17,814 bases of DNA from Dehalococcoidales bacterium (GTDB lineage: Bacteria; Chloroflexota; Dehalococcoidia; Dehalococcoidales; Fen-1064), in assembly GCA_030667735.1 (NCBI GenBank), contig DAOUVG010000006.1, forward strand, positions 1-17,814, given 5' to 3'. Positions 6,026-13,146 of the stretch are shown here, piece by piece; within the stretch, counting starts at the first letter, position 1; each line of letters opens with the position of its first letter. The notes under the pieces were generated by a model that was given only the letters and a program-made list of their open reading frames with translations, was not told where the DNA came from and searched no databases. The translations under genes and the position numbers were made by a program.

Positions 6026-7791
6026 TGGTACCTGACAGGAAAACGAAATCAGGCGTAGACGAAGCGCTGGACATGATGCGCCATTCGACCGCTCACGTCA
6101 TGGCGGAGGCGGTCCAGTCCGTGTTCCCCGAAGCCAGGTTCGGCATCGGGCCGACCATCGAAGACGGCTTTTACTACGATTTTGACCTGCCGCGGACACT
6201 GACTCCGGAAGACCTGCCGGTTATCGAGGCCAGGATGAAGGACATCGTGGCTGCCGATGCGGTCTTTGCAATGGAGGAGGTCACTAAAGAGAGTGCGCGG
6301 GAGCTGTTTGCCGACCAGTCATACAAGCTGGAGCTTATCGATGAGATACCGGAAGAGAAGGTTACCGTGTACCGGCAGGGTTCGTTCACCGATATGTGCC
6401 GCGGACCTCACGTCACTTCCAGCGGGAAAATCGGTGCTTTCAAGCTGACCGGTATTGCCGGTGCCTACTGGCGGGGCAGCGAGAGGAATCCTATGCTGCA
6501 GCGCATCTACGGCACCGCCTGGCCGACGGCACGAGAGCTTGAAGAGCACCTGAAGCACCTTGAGGAGCTTGAGACGCGCGACCACCGTCGTCTGAACCGG
6601 CAGCTCAATCTCTACATCTCGCCGGAGGAAGTGGGCGGCGGCCTGATTATCTATGGCCCCAGGGCGGGCAGGATTCGCACCATGGTGGAGGACTTCTGGC
6701 GAAAAGAGCACTACGCCAACGGCTATGAACTGCTCTACACGCCGCACATTGGCCGGAGTACGCTGTGGGAGACGAGCGGTCACCTGGACTTCTACCAGGA
6801 GAACATGTACTCCCCGATGGACATCGAAGGGCAGGAGTACTACCTGAAGCCGATGAACTGCCCGTTCCACATACTGTTCTACAAGTCCCAGATGCACTCC
6901 TACCGTGACCTTCCCCTGCGCTGGGCGGAGCTGGGCACGGTCTACCGGTACGAGAAGAGCGGCGTACTGCTGGGGTTGCTGCGCACCCGTGGTTTTACCC
7001 AGGACGACGCCCACATTATCTGCACGCCGGAACAGATTGACGAGGAGATAGCCGAGGTGCTGCGCTTCTCACTCCACATGTGGCAGGCTTTCGGTTTCGA
7101 TGACTACAAGATATACGTCTCCACGCGCCCGGAGAAGGCAATAGGCACCGAGGAACAGTGGCAACAGGCGTCTGAGTCCCTGAGCAAGGTTGTTGAGGAC
7201 ATGCAGTTGCCCTATGAGGTAGATAAGGGCGGTGGCGCATTCTATGGCCCCAAGATTGACATCAAGATAAAGGACGCCCTCGGCCGCGAATGGCAGATGA
7301 CCACCATCCAGTTCGACTTCAATCTGCCGGAGCGTTTCGACATGGTTTACACCGGAGCGGACGGACAGGAACATCGGCCATATATGGTCCATCGGGCACT
7401 GCTCGGGGCCTGGGAACGTTTCTTCGGACTTCTCATCGAGCACTATGCCGGTGCTTTTCCAGTGTGGCTGGCTCCACTTCAGGCAATAATCATCCCGGTG
7501 GCGGACCGTCATCTGGACTACGCCCGCAAGTTGGAAACCGAACTCAGGAAAGAGGATATCCGGGCCGATGTCGATGCCAGGTCGGAGAGGATGAACCTGA
7601 AAATACGACAGGCACAGCTCGATAAGGTGCCCTGTATGCTGGTGGTCGGCGATAAAGAGATGGAGAGTTCGACAGTTTCGATTCGTCTGCGGACCGGTGA
7701 GCAACTGCAGGGTCAGTCCCTTGACACCTTCAAAGAGGGCATCAAGAAGGCTATTAACGAGCGTGCCAGGGAATACACCTTGCTTGAATAG
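6025..7791 (+). CDS. thrS: Threonyl-tRNA synthetase lacking the TGS domain
   Basis: Charges tRNA-Thr with threonine; class II synthetase. The 588 aa start directly with the editing (SAD) domain: HSTAH at 20-24 and CRGPH at 125-129 carry the usual editing His/Cys residues. The catalytic core has the zinc ligands Cys279 (MNCPFH), His330 (DDAHI) and His456 (VHRALLG), motif 2 RWAELGTVYRYEKSG (299-313) and motif 3 around GAWERFFGLL (461-470). The anticodon-binding domain starts near residue 485. Common bacterial ThrRS proteins are about 640 aa with an N-terminal TGS domain, which is absent here. The ATG at 6025 is chosen (GGAG 10 nt upstream). The frame extends to a GTG at 5965, but that lies almost on the predicted transcription start and adds residues unlike ThrRS. 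It is followed by infC. Confidence 0.95.
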   Translation: MVPDRKTKSGVDEALDMMRHSTAHVMAEAVQSVFPEARFGIGPTIEDGFYYDFDLPRTLTPEDLPVIEARMKDIVAADAVFAMEEVTKESARELFADQSYKLELIDEIPEEKVTVYRQGSFTDMCRGPHVTSSGKIGAFKLTGIAGAYWRGSERNPMLQRIYGTAWPTARELEEHLKHLEELETRDHRRLNRQLNLYISPEEVGGGLIIYGPRAGRIRTMVEDFWRKEHYANGYELLYTPHIGRSTLWETSGHLDFYQENMYSPMDIEGQEYYLKPMNCPFHILFYKSQMHSYRDLPLRWAELGTVYRYEKSGVLLGLLRTRGFTQDDAHIICTPEQIDEEIAEVLRFSLHMWQAFGFDDYKIYVSTRPEKAIGTEEQWQQASESLSKVVEDMQLPYEVDKGGGAFYGPKIDIKIKDALGREWQMTTIQFDFNLPERFDMVYTGADGQEHRPYMVHRALLGAWERFFGLLIEHYAGAFPVWLAPLQAIIIPVADRHLDYARKLETELRKEDIRADVDARSERMNLKIRQAQLDKVPCMLVVGDKEMESSTVSIRLRTGEQLQGQSLDTFKEGIKKAINERAREYTLLE

Positions 7792-7812
7792 TGCGGCACA
7801 GTGTATTATAGT
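7784..7812 (+). promoter_or_regulatory. Candidate promoter of infC-rpmI-rplT
   Basis: TTGAAT (7784-7789, overlapping the thrS 3' end), 17-nt spacer, TATAGT (7807-7812). A second TATAGT at 7825-7830 has no convincing -35. No terminator was found between thrS and infC, so the block may also be read through from thrS. Confidence 0.4.
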
Positions 7813-7855
7813 GTGTGTCGCCAGTATAGTACGTTTAAGAGGAGTGAGTTAGAAC

Positions 7856-8407
7856 ATAGTAAAGAAACTGCGCATCAACGAGCAGATCAGGGTTACCGAG
7901 GTTCGCCTCGTAGGGGAGAAGGGTGAGCAGTTGGGCATCATGCCCCTGGCTCAGGCACGAGAGACGGCACGGAAGCAGAGCCTTGACCTAGTAGAGGTAG
8001 CGCCTACGGCAGCTCCACCAGTCTGTCGGCTTCTTGATTACGGGAAGTTCAAGTACGAACAGGCCAAGCGTGAGCGTGGGGACAGGCGAAGCCAGAAGAT
8101 TTCACTCCTCAGGGAAGTACGGTTACGGCCGAAGATTGGGGACCACGACTTTAACGCCAAGGCCAGGACGGCGAAGAAGCTGCTGACCGAAGGCGATAAA
8201 CTAAAGGTAACGATAATGTTTCGGGGCAGGGAGGTTACCCATCCTGAGCTTGGCTGGAAATTACTGCAACGGATGGCCAAGGATTTGGAGGATGTTTCTA
8301 CAATGGAGAGACAGCCATCGATGGAGGGGAGGCGGATGAACATCATCCTGACACCATCCAATGCCCAGAAGAGTAAGGCAAAGGAATCACAGAATGCCAA
8401 AACTTAA
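7856..8407 (+). CDS. infC: Translation initiation factor IF-3, apparent AUA start
   Basis: IF-3 binds the 30S subunit, prevents premature 50S joining and proofreads start codons. The N-domain begins KKLRINEQIRVTEVRLVGE and continues to CRLLDYGKFKYEQAKRER. The C-domain runs from SLLREVRLRPKIGDHDFNAK through VTIMFRGREVTHPELG to the end. The conserved RINEQIR block is upstream of the first ATG/GTG/TTG-type start (TTG 7931), so the true start must be earlier. The frame is closed by TAG at 7850-7852, leaving the codons AAC ATA GTA AAG AAA CTG CGC. ATA at 7856, 11 nt after AGGAG (7840-7844), gives a 183-aa protein of normal length. Rare start codons are known for infC (AUU in E. coli), where IF-3 represses its own translation. 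It overlaps rpmI by 14 nt. Confidence 0.9.
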   Translation: MVKKLRINEQIRVTEVRLVGEKGEQLGIMPLAQARETARKQSLDLVEVAPTAAPPVCRLLDYGKFKYEQAKRERGDRRSQKISLLREVRLRPKIGDHDFNAKARTAKKLLTEGDKLKVTIMFRGREVTHPELGWKLLQRMAKDLEDVSTMERQPSMEGRRMNIILTPSNAQKSKAKESQNAKT

Positions 8408-8597
8408 AACACATAAAGGCGCTAAGAGTCGCTTCCATATCACTGGTACTGGTAAAATAATGCGGGCAAAAGGCGGGAAGAGTCACCTGCGACGACGCAA
8501 GCCGAAACGGGTGCGGCGTCTCTATGACGAGACAATCCCGATGAGTCCCAGTGACAGACCCCGGATAATGAGACTCCTGCCCTACGGAGTGAAGTAG
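8394..8597 (+). CDS. rpmI: Large ribosomal subunit protein bL35
   Basis: A 67-aa basic protein starting MPKLKTHKGAKSRFHITGTGK, the standard bL35 N-terminus, with the usual SHLRRRKPKR basic stretch and a C-terminus ending LPYGVK. The ATG at 8394 has AAGGA (8381-8385) 8 nt upstream. An ATG at 8361 in the same frame would add 11 residues unlike the family and is rejected. It overlaps the end of infC by 14 nt, so it is probably coupled to infC translation. Confidence 0.96.
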   Translation: MPKLKTHKGAKSRFHITGTGKIMRAKGGKSHLRRRKPKRVRRLYDETIPMSPSDRPRIMRLLPYGVK

Positions 8598-8598
8598 G

Positions 8599-8652
8599 CT
8601 CTTCCTTGCAGGAGGAGTGGGTGTCCCTGCGGGGAACCAGGAAACGGAAGAG
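8599..8652 (+). promoter_or_regulatory. Stem-loop between rpmI and rplT (possible bL20 control element)
   Basis: CTCTTCC (8599-8605) and GGAAGAG (8646-8652) form a 7-bp outer stem. Inside it, GGTGTCCC (8620-8627) can fold on GGGGAACC (8631-8638) with a G-A mismatch. The rplT Shine-Dalgarno lies 18 nt downstream. In E. coli and Bacillus, bL20 represses the infC-rpmI-rplT operon by binding an rRNA-like mRNA structure. Whether this stem plays that part is inference. Confidence 0.4.
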
Positions 8653-8682
8653 ATTGCACCAGAGCGAAGCAGGAGGGGCGTT

Positions 8683-9042
8683 TTGCCACGAGTAAAGAGA
8701 GGGGTTACCACACATCGCCGGCATAAGAGATTGCTTGCCCTGACCAAGGGGCACCGGGGAACCAAGCATTCCCTTATTCGCCGTGCCAATGAATCAATGC
8801 TCAAGTCATTGAGCTATGCCTATGCCCACCGCCGCGAGCGGAAGGGCGATATGAGGCGTCTCTGGATATCTCGCGTCAACGCCGCCAGCAGGGCCGAAGG
8901 CCTTACCTACGGCCAGCTTATTTATGGCCTGAAGAAATCCGGTGTTGAGATTAACCGCAAGATGATGGCCGACATGGCCGTAAGGGAACCGGAGTCGTTT
9001 AGCAGCCTGGTCACCATAGCCAGGCAGCAGGTCCAGGGCTAA
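8683..9042 (+). CDS. rplT: Large ribosomal subunit protein bL20, TTG start
   Basis: Binds 23S rRNA early in 50S assembly and in many bacteria represses its own operon. The product is 119 aa: (M)PRVKRGVTTHRRHKRLLALTKG, then RGTKHSLIRRANESMLKSLSYAYAHRRERKGDMRRLWISR, and YGQLIYGLKKSGVEINRKMMADMA, all typical bL20. The family begins with M-PRVKRG; here that codon is TTG at 8683. A near-perfect AGGAGG (8671-8676) lies 6 nt upstream, so this start is well supported although the frame stays open to 8617. It is the last gene before the hairpin at 9072. Confidence 0.95.
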   Translation: MPRVKRGVTTHRRHKRLLALTKGHRGTKHSLIRRANESMLKSLSYAYAHRRERKGDMRRLWISRVNAASRAEGLTYGQLIYGLKKSGVEINRKMMADMAVREPESFSSLVTIARQQVQG

Positions 9043-9071
9043 GATAAAGTAGAGTGCTTGGATACTTACCG

Positions 9072-9109
9072 AATCCCCTTCCTTGCTGCCAGGGAAGGGG
9101 ATTTGCTAT
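9072..9109 (+). terminator. Hairpin terminator after rplT
   Basis: AATCCCCTTCC (9072-9082) pairs perfectly with GGAAGGGGATT (9093-9103) around a 10-nt loop, followed by a weak T-rich tail (TTTGCTATT). It separates the infC-rpmI-rplT block from pheST. The poor T run suggests incomplete termination or partial readthrough. Confidence 0.7.
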
Positions 9110-9165
9110 TAGGCGGGGTTCGGTAGGGTCAGACCTCGCTCGTGAACCGTTGATGGCGGGCTTTC

Positions 9166-9195
9166 TTGACCGTCTCTCGACGGATAATCTATAAT
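9166..9195 (+). promoter_or_regulatory. Promoter of pheS-pheT
   Basis: TTGACC (9166-9171), 18-nt spacer, perfect TATAAT (9190-9195). The expected start is near 9202, inside the first of two palindromes. No Phe-rich leader peptide like E. coli pheM is present between here and pheS. Confidence 0.75.
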
Positions 9196-9232
9196 CCAGA
9201 CGTAGTCTGGACATAAACCGGACAAAGTCCGG
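9196..9232. promoter_or_regulatory. Two tandem palindromes at the pheS transcription start (possible operators)
   Basis: CCAGACGTAGTCTGG (9196-9210) and CCGGACAAAGTCCGG (9218-9232) are both perfect 6-bp palindromes around 3 nt and share the pattern CCRGAC-N3-GTCYGG. Their centres are 22 bp apart, two helical turns, and the first abuts the -10 box and covers the predicted start point. That placement suits a DNA operator for a dimeric repressor better than an RNA hairpin, since the first arm would not be transcribed. The regulator is not identified. Confidence 0.55.
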
Positions 9233-9250
9233 GCGTAGTGTGAGTGACAG

Positions 9251-10306
9251 ATGCAGGAACAGCTGGAGCAACTGGCCGAGAATGCCCGGCGTGAGCTGGA
9301 AGCGATCGACAGTGCCACGGACATGGAATCGTGGCGCGTTCGTTATCTGGGCAGAAAGAGTGACCTGACCGGTATCCTGCGTGGACTGGCCGGGCTTCCC
9401 ATGGAAGAGCGGAAGGCCATCGGTGCACGGGCCAACGAGATTAAGTCCGTCCTCGGCGAGCACTTCGCCCGAAAGACCGAAGCACTGAAGCAGGAAGCAT
9501 CCCGGGCATCACTCAGAGTGGATGATACCCTGCTGGCCCGTGGTGACGTTACGCTGCCGGGCCGGCCCGTGCCGACAGGTCGACTGCACCCGCTAACGCA
9601 GACACTGAACGAGGTCTGTGACATCTTCGTCGCTATGGGATTCGACATGGTGGAAGGACCGGAGGCGGAGTGGGACTACTACAACTTCGAGGCGCTCAAT
9701 ATCCCCGCCGAGCATCCCTCGCGGGATGATATGTCCACCTTCTGGGTAGACAGTCCGGCGTCTGACCGTGGCTGGAAGCCGTTACTGCGTACTCACACCA
9801 CCTCGGTATCAGCCCGGATTGCTGAGGAGATGGAGCCCCCGATAAGGACCATCCAGATGGGTAAGGTCTATCGCTATGAGGCCAGCGATGCCACCCACGG
9901 CACGATGTTCTACCAGCTTGACGGCCTGGCGGTGGACAGAGGCATCACCATGGCCGACCTTAAAGGCACGCTCTACGAGTTCTCCCGCCGTTACTTTGGT
10001 GAAGACCGGCGGGTGCGTTTCCGGTGCGACTTCTTCCCCTTCGTCGAACCGGGTGTCGAGATGGCCATAGAGTGTGCCGTGTGTCATGGCAAGGGTTGCC
10101 GATTCTGTCGGAACGAAGGCTGGCTTGAAATACTCGGTGCCGGTATGACCCACCCCAGGGTACTTGAGCGCGGTAGTATTGACCCGGACGTCTATACCAG
10201 CTTTGCCTTTGGCATGGGTCTGGAGCGTCTGCCGATGCTGCGTTACGGGATTGATGACATCCGTTTGTTCTATAATAACGACCTCAGGTTCTTGAGGCAG
10301 TTCTAA
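9251..10306 (+). CDS. pheS: Phenylalanyl-tRNA synthetase alpha subunit
   Basis: Catalytic subunit of the (alpha-beta)2 PheRS, class II. The 351 aa have an N-terminal coiled-coil region (about 1-85, rich in E/R/L heptad-like sequence) that contacts tRNA. The catalytic domain follows with [10 protein letters not shown] (180-189), [22 protein letters not shown] (from 204), [19 protein letters not shown] (from 257) and motif 3 [19 protein letters not shown] (from 320). A Cys cluster C275-x2-C278-x4-C283-x2-C286 sits in the insertion before WLEILGAGM; this four-Cys knuckle occurs in a subset of PheS proteins and may bind zinc. The ATG 9251 has only a weak GAGTGA-like ribosome site. It is followed 2 nt later by pheT. 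Confidence 0.96.
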   Translation: MQEQLEQLAENARRELEAIDSATDMESWRVRYLGRKSDLTGILRGLAGLPMEERKAIGARANEIKSVLGEHFARKTEALKQEASRASLRVDDTLLARGDVTLPGRPVPTGRLHPLTQTLNEVCDIFVAMGFDMVEGPEAEWDYYNFEALNIPAEHPSRDDMSTFWVDSPASDRGWKPLLRTHTTSVSARIAEEMEPPIRTIQMGKVYRYEASDATHGTMFYQLDGLAVDRGITMADLKGTLYEFSRRYFGEDRRVRFRCDFFPFVEPGVEMAIECAVCHGKGCRFCRNEGWLEILGAGMTHPRVLERGSIDPDVYTSFAFGMGLERLPMLRYGIDDIRLFYNNDLRFLRQF

Positions 10307-10308
10307 CA

Positions 10309-12732
10309 ATGAAGGTATCGCTAAACTGGATAAAACAATACGTTAATGTCAGCCTGTCACCGAAGGAAGTGGCCGACCGGCTGACGATGGCCGGCAGTGA
10401 GGTCAAGGGACTCCAGGTTATCGGAGAGAGTTGGGAGAGCATCGTTGTTGGCCGGATAACGGCGGTCAATCCCCACCCCAATGCCGACCGTCTTACCCTG
10501 GTTACTATCGACCACGGTAGCGGTGAAGAGACGGTTATCTGCGGAGCACCGAATGTTGCCGTCGGGGCCAAGGTAGCCTTTGCGCCGGTCGGTGCCCGGC
10601 TAATTGACCCGCATACCGGGGAACCGGCCAAGCTGAAGCGGGCCAAGATACGCGGGGTGGTCTCCAGTGGCATGGCCTGCTCCGAGAAAGAACTGGGTAT
10701 CTCCGAGGAGCACGAAGGTATCCTTATCCTGCCGGAAGAGGTGGAAGTGGGCAGGCCGCTGGCCGATTACCTCGGCGATGTTATTCTCAACATGGACGTG
10801 ACCCCCAACCGGCCGGACTGCCTGGCAATAGTCGGGATAGCGCGGGAGGTTGCCGCCCTGACGGGGCAGAGCGTGCACTTGCCGGATGCAGGCTATAAGG
10901 AGACGGATACTCCGGTCGAGAGCAAGGTGTCCGTGGAGATTATGGCCCCTGACCTTTGCCCCAGGTACTGCGCCAGCCTGATAACCGGGGTGAAGCCCGG
11001 TGAGTCGCCGCGGTGGATGCAGGAGAGGCTCATCTCCTACGGTATGCGGCCGATAAGCAATATCGTCGATGTCACCAACTTCGTTATGCTGGAGTATGGG
11101 CAGCCTCTCCATGCCTTTGACTACGAAGAGATTACGGGCGGGAAGATTATTGTCCGCCGTGCCGGTGAGGGCGAGGTGATTGTCAGCCTGGACGGGGAAG
11201 AACGGACCCTTTCCGGCGATATGCTGGTCATCGCCGACCAGGAACGGGCCGTGGCGGTTGCCGGTGTGATGGGCGGTGCCAACAGCGAGGTAAGCCAGTT
11301 CACCACCACCATACTCCTTGAAGCGGCCAGCTTCAATCCGAGAAGTATCCACTACACCGGCCGGACGCTGGGAATGCCCAGTGAAGCCTGCATGCGATTT
11401 GAGCGCGGCATCAGTCCCGAACTGGCCATGCCGGCGCTGAAGAGAGCAACGCAACTTATTGCCGAGTTGGGCGGTGGACAGGTTGCCAGCGGCGTTGTTG
11501 ATGTCTACCCGGGTAAGGCTGAGCCGGAGCCAGTGGTAGTCTCTACCGACGGTGTTAAGCGGGTTCTGGGGGTTGGGTTCAGCAGGAAGCAGATTGAAGA
11601 GACGCTGATTTCGCTGGGTTTCGAGTGTCGGCCCGGGACTTCGGAATCAGAGGTTGTTGCCGTTGCCCCTTACTGGCGGAGCGATATTCGGCTACCGGTG
11701 GACCTCGTTGAGGAGGTAGCGCGGATTATCGGGTACGATGAGATTCCGACAACTATGCTCAACGAGCCGATACCACCTCACAACCCGGAACCTGTTATCA
11801 TGTTCAAGCGCAGGTTGAGCCGGCACCTTGTCGGCTATGGCTTTCAGGAGATAGTGTCCCATCCCTGGGCCAGCCAGGAATCGTTGCGTAAGCTCCTGCC
11901 GCAGCTTGCGCTGCGGGCGCAGTCACAGATACCGGAATCAGACTTACTCCGGCTGGTCAATCCAATGACCATCGACCAGACGTACCTTCGGCCCAATCTG
12001 CGGGGTAACGTCGTGGCCGCTCTGGCAGCCAACCGGGGGAATATCGAAGATGGTATCCGGCTTTATGAGCTGGGCAGGGTATTCCGGCCGCGTCCCAATG
12101 ACCTGCCTGAAGAGACCGAAATGCTGTGCGGCGTTCTCAGCGGCCCCCGGTATGCTTCATCCTGGCTCGGCGATGCTGAACCGATTGACTTCTTTGATGC
12201 CAAGGGAATAGTAGAGGGCCTGCTTGCTCAACTGGGTATAGCTGCCAGCTTCGAAGCGGGGACCGACGAGAGCCTGCACCCGACGAACCAGACCACCATT
12301 ATCAGCAACGACACGAGGCTCGGTGTTATCGGACAGTTACATCCTGCGGTGCAGGATGCCTTTGAAGTCCCCGAACCAGCTTTTCTGTTCGAGGTCAGTC
12401 TGCCGGCACTCCTGCCCCTTACCCTCGCTGGAAAGATGTTCGAGCCGATATCACGCTTCCCGGCAGTTGTCCGTGACATGGCGCTGGTAGTAGATGCCGC
12501 CACTACCCATCAAAAGGTTGTTGATATCATCGATGACTTTCCTCTGGTGGAGGAAGTGGCCCTGTTTGATGTCTATTCCGGCGAGCAGGTGCCGTCGGGG
12601 AAGAAGTCACTTGCATATCGCATCAGCTACCGGTCACCGGACCATACCCTCACCGACGATGAGGTCAGTAAGGTCCAGCAAAGCATCCTCAACAAACTCT
12701 CTGGTGAGCTGGGGGCTGTTCTGCGCGGCTAG
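10309..12732 (+). CDS. pheT: Phenylalanyl-tRNA synthetase beta subunit
   Basis: Partner of PheS; binds tRNA-Phe and hydrolyses Tyr-tRNA-Phe. The 807 aa are full length. It starts MKVSLNWIKQYVNV, followed by the EMAP/tRNA-binding domain (about 43-150; VVGRITAVNPHPNADRLTLV, VISGMACSEKELG-like block). The B3/B4 editing region (about 210-400) includes NIVDVTNFVMLEYGQPLHAFDYE and SEACMRFERG, then come the B5 domain (about 405-480, WRSDIRLPVDLVEEVARIIGYDEIP) and a catalytic-like core. The C-terminal FDX-ACB anticodon-binding domain (about 712-807; SRFPAVVRDMALVVD to DHTLTDDEV) closes the protein. It begins 2 nt after the pheS stop, so the two subunits are co-translated. Confidence 0.96.
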   Translation: MKVSLNWIKQYVNVSLSPKEVADRLTMAGSEVKGLQVIGESWESIVVGRITAVNPHPNADRLTLVTIDHGSGEETVICGAPNVAVGAKVAFAPVGARLIDPHTGEPAKLKRAKIRGVVSSGMACSEKELGISEEHEGILILPEEVEVGRPLADYLGDVILNMDVTPNRPDCLAIVGIAREVAALTGQSVHLPDAGYKETDTPVESKVSVEIMAPDLCPRYCASLITGVKPGESPRWMQERLISYGMRPISNIVDVTNFVMLEYGQPLHAFDYEEITGGKIIVRRAGEGEVIVSLDGEERTLSGDMLVIADQERAVAVAGVMGGANSEVSQFTTTILLEAASFNPRSIHYTGRTLGMPSEACMRFERGISPELAMPALKRATQLIAELGGGQVASGVVDVYPGKAEPEPVVVSTDGVKRVLGVGFSRKQIEETLISLGFECRPGTSESEVVAVAPYWRSDIRLPVDLVEEVARIIGYDEIPTTMLNEPIPPHNPEPVIMFKRRLSRHLVGYGFQEIVSHPWASQESLRKLLPQLALRAQSQIPESDLLRLVNPMTIDQTYLRPNLRGNVVAALAANRGNIEDGIRLYELGRVFRPRPNDLPEETEMLCGVLSGPRYASSWLGDAEPIDFFDAKGIVEGLLAQLGIAASFEAGTDESLHPTNQTTIISNDTRLGVIGQLHPAVQDAFEVPEPAFLFEVSLPALLPLTLAGKMFEPISRFPAVVRDMALVVDAATTHQKVVDIIDDFPLVEEVALFDVYSGEQVPSGKKSLAYRISYRSPDHTLTDDEVSKVQQSILNKLSGELGAVLRG

Positions 12733-12770
12733 GACCCTCTATTTCACCCGGAATCTCCCTGATATCTGTC

Positions 12771-12800
12771 TTGACAGCCATTCTATGTGTACTGTATAAT
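12771..12800 (+). promoter_or_regulatory. Promoter of the AbrB-arsM operon
   Basis: Perfect TTGACA (12771-12776), 18-nt spacer, perfect TATAAT (12795-12800); start expected near 12807. This is the strongest-looking promoter in the window. Such a promoter usually needs tight repression, which fits the palindrome around its -10 box. Confidence 0.85.
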
Positions 12801-12821
12801 CAGTACATACTGAAAAATCAG
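12788..12821. promoter_or_regulatory. Palindromic operator candidate flanking the -10 box, with a tandem copy
   Basis: TGTACTG (12788-12794) and CAGTACA (12801-12807) are perfect inverted repeats with exactly the TATAAT hexamer between them. A second site follows 18 bp downstream: TACTGTATAATCAG (12790-12803) and TACTGAAAAATCAG (12808-12821) agree at 12 of 14 positions. A dimeric repressor bound here would occlude the -10 and start point. The natural candidate is the AbrB-fold protein encoded next, or an ArsR-type protein elsewhere; this is inference. Confidence 0.6.
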
Positions 12822-12852
12822 AAATATCAAAGTACCTCGTGAGGTGAATAGC

Positions 12853-13122
12853 GTGGAACCAATGGGACAGGATGACTGCTCGTGCGCTCCAGAGGCTGAC
12901 ACATGCTGCCGGGTTGAGGCACTGGTCAGTATCGATGAGAGGGGCCAGATGGTGCTTCCCAAAGAGCTCAGGGAGAAGGCCGGTTTTCGCCCCGGCGAAA
13001 AGTTGGCTGTTACCGCCTGGGAGAAGAATGGCGTCATCTGCTGCATTACGCTTACGAGAGCGGAGGAGTTGACCGAGATGGTCAAGGCCGCAATAGGGCC
13101 GGTGATGAGGGATATACTTTAG
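12853..13122 (+). CDS. Cys-rich AbrB/MazE/SpoVT-fold protein
   Basis: An 89-aa protein. Residues about 20-68 match the swapped-hairpin AbrB/SpoVT DNA-binding fold: VEALVSIDERGQMVLPKELR, then EKAGFRPGEKLAVTAW. The N-terminus holds C9, C11, C18 and C19 (CSCAPEADTCC), and C63-C64 follow in the core, so the protein has six cysteines in 89 residues. That suggests metal, thiol or arsenic sensing. The GTG at 12853 is chosen because GAGGTG (12841-12846) lies 6 nt upstream; GTG 12844 overlaps that site, and ATG 12862 is 15 nt away. It lies 24 nt before arsM in the same operon. It could be the operon's own repressor or a small metalloid-handling protein. I recall similar small AbrB proteins annotated beside metal-methylation genes but cannot confirm the family here. 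Confidence 0.85.
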   Translation: MEPMGQDDCSCAPEADTCCRVEALVSIDERGQMVLPKELREKAGFRPGEKLAVTAWEKNGVICCITLTRAEELTEMVKAAIGPVMRDIL

Positions 13123-13146
13123 ACACACGGAGAGGAGAGGTTTGAA

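Noticed and set aside
7801..7830. GT/TAT-rich repeats between thrS and infC
   Set aside because: Imperfect and short; explained adequately as promoter-like -10 sequences, with no stable hairpin.
9104..9250. Possible Phe-rich leader peptide (pheM-like) ahead of pheS
   Set aside because: No run of Phe codons and no terminator downstream of the pheS promoter; only the palindromes were found.
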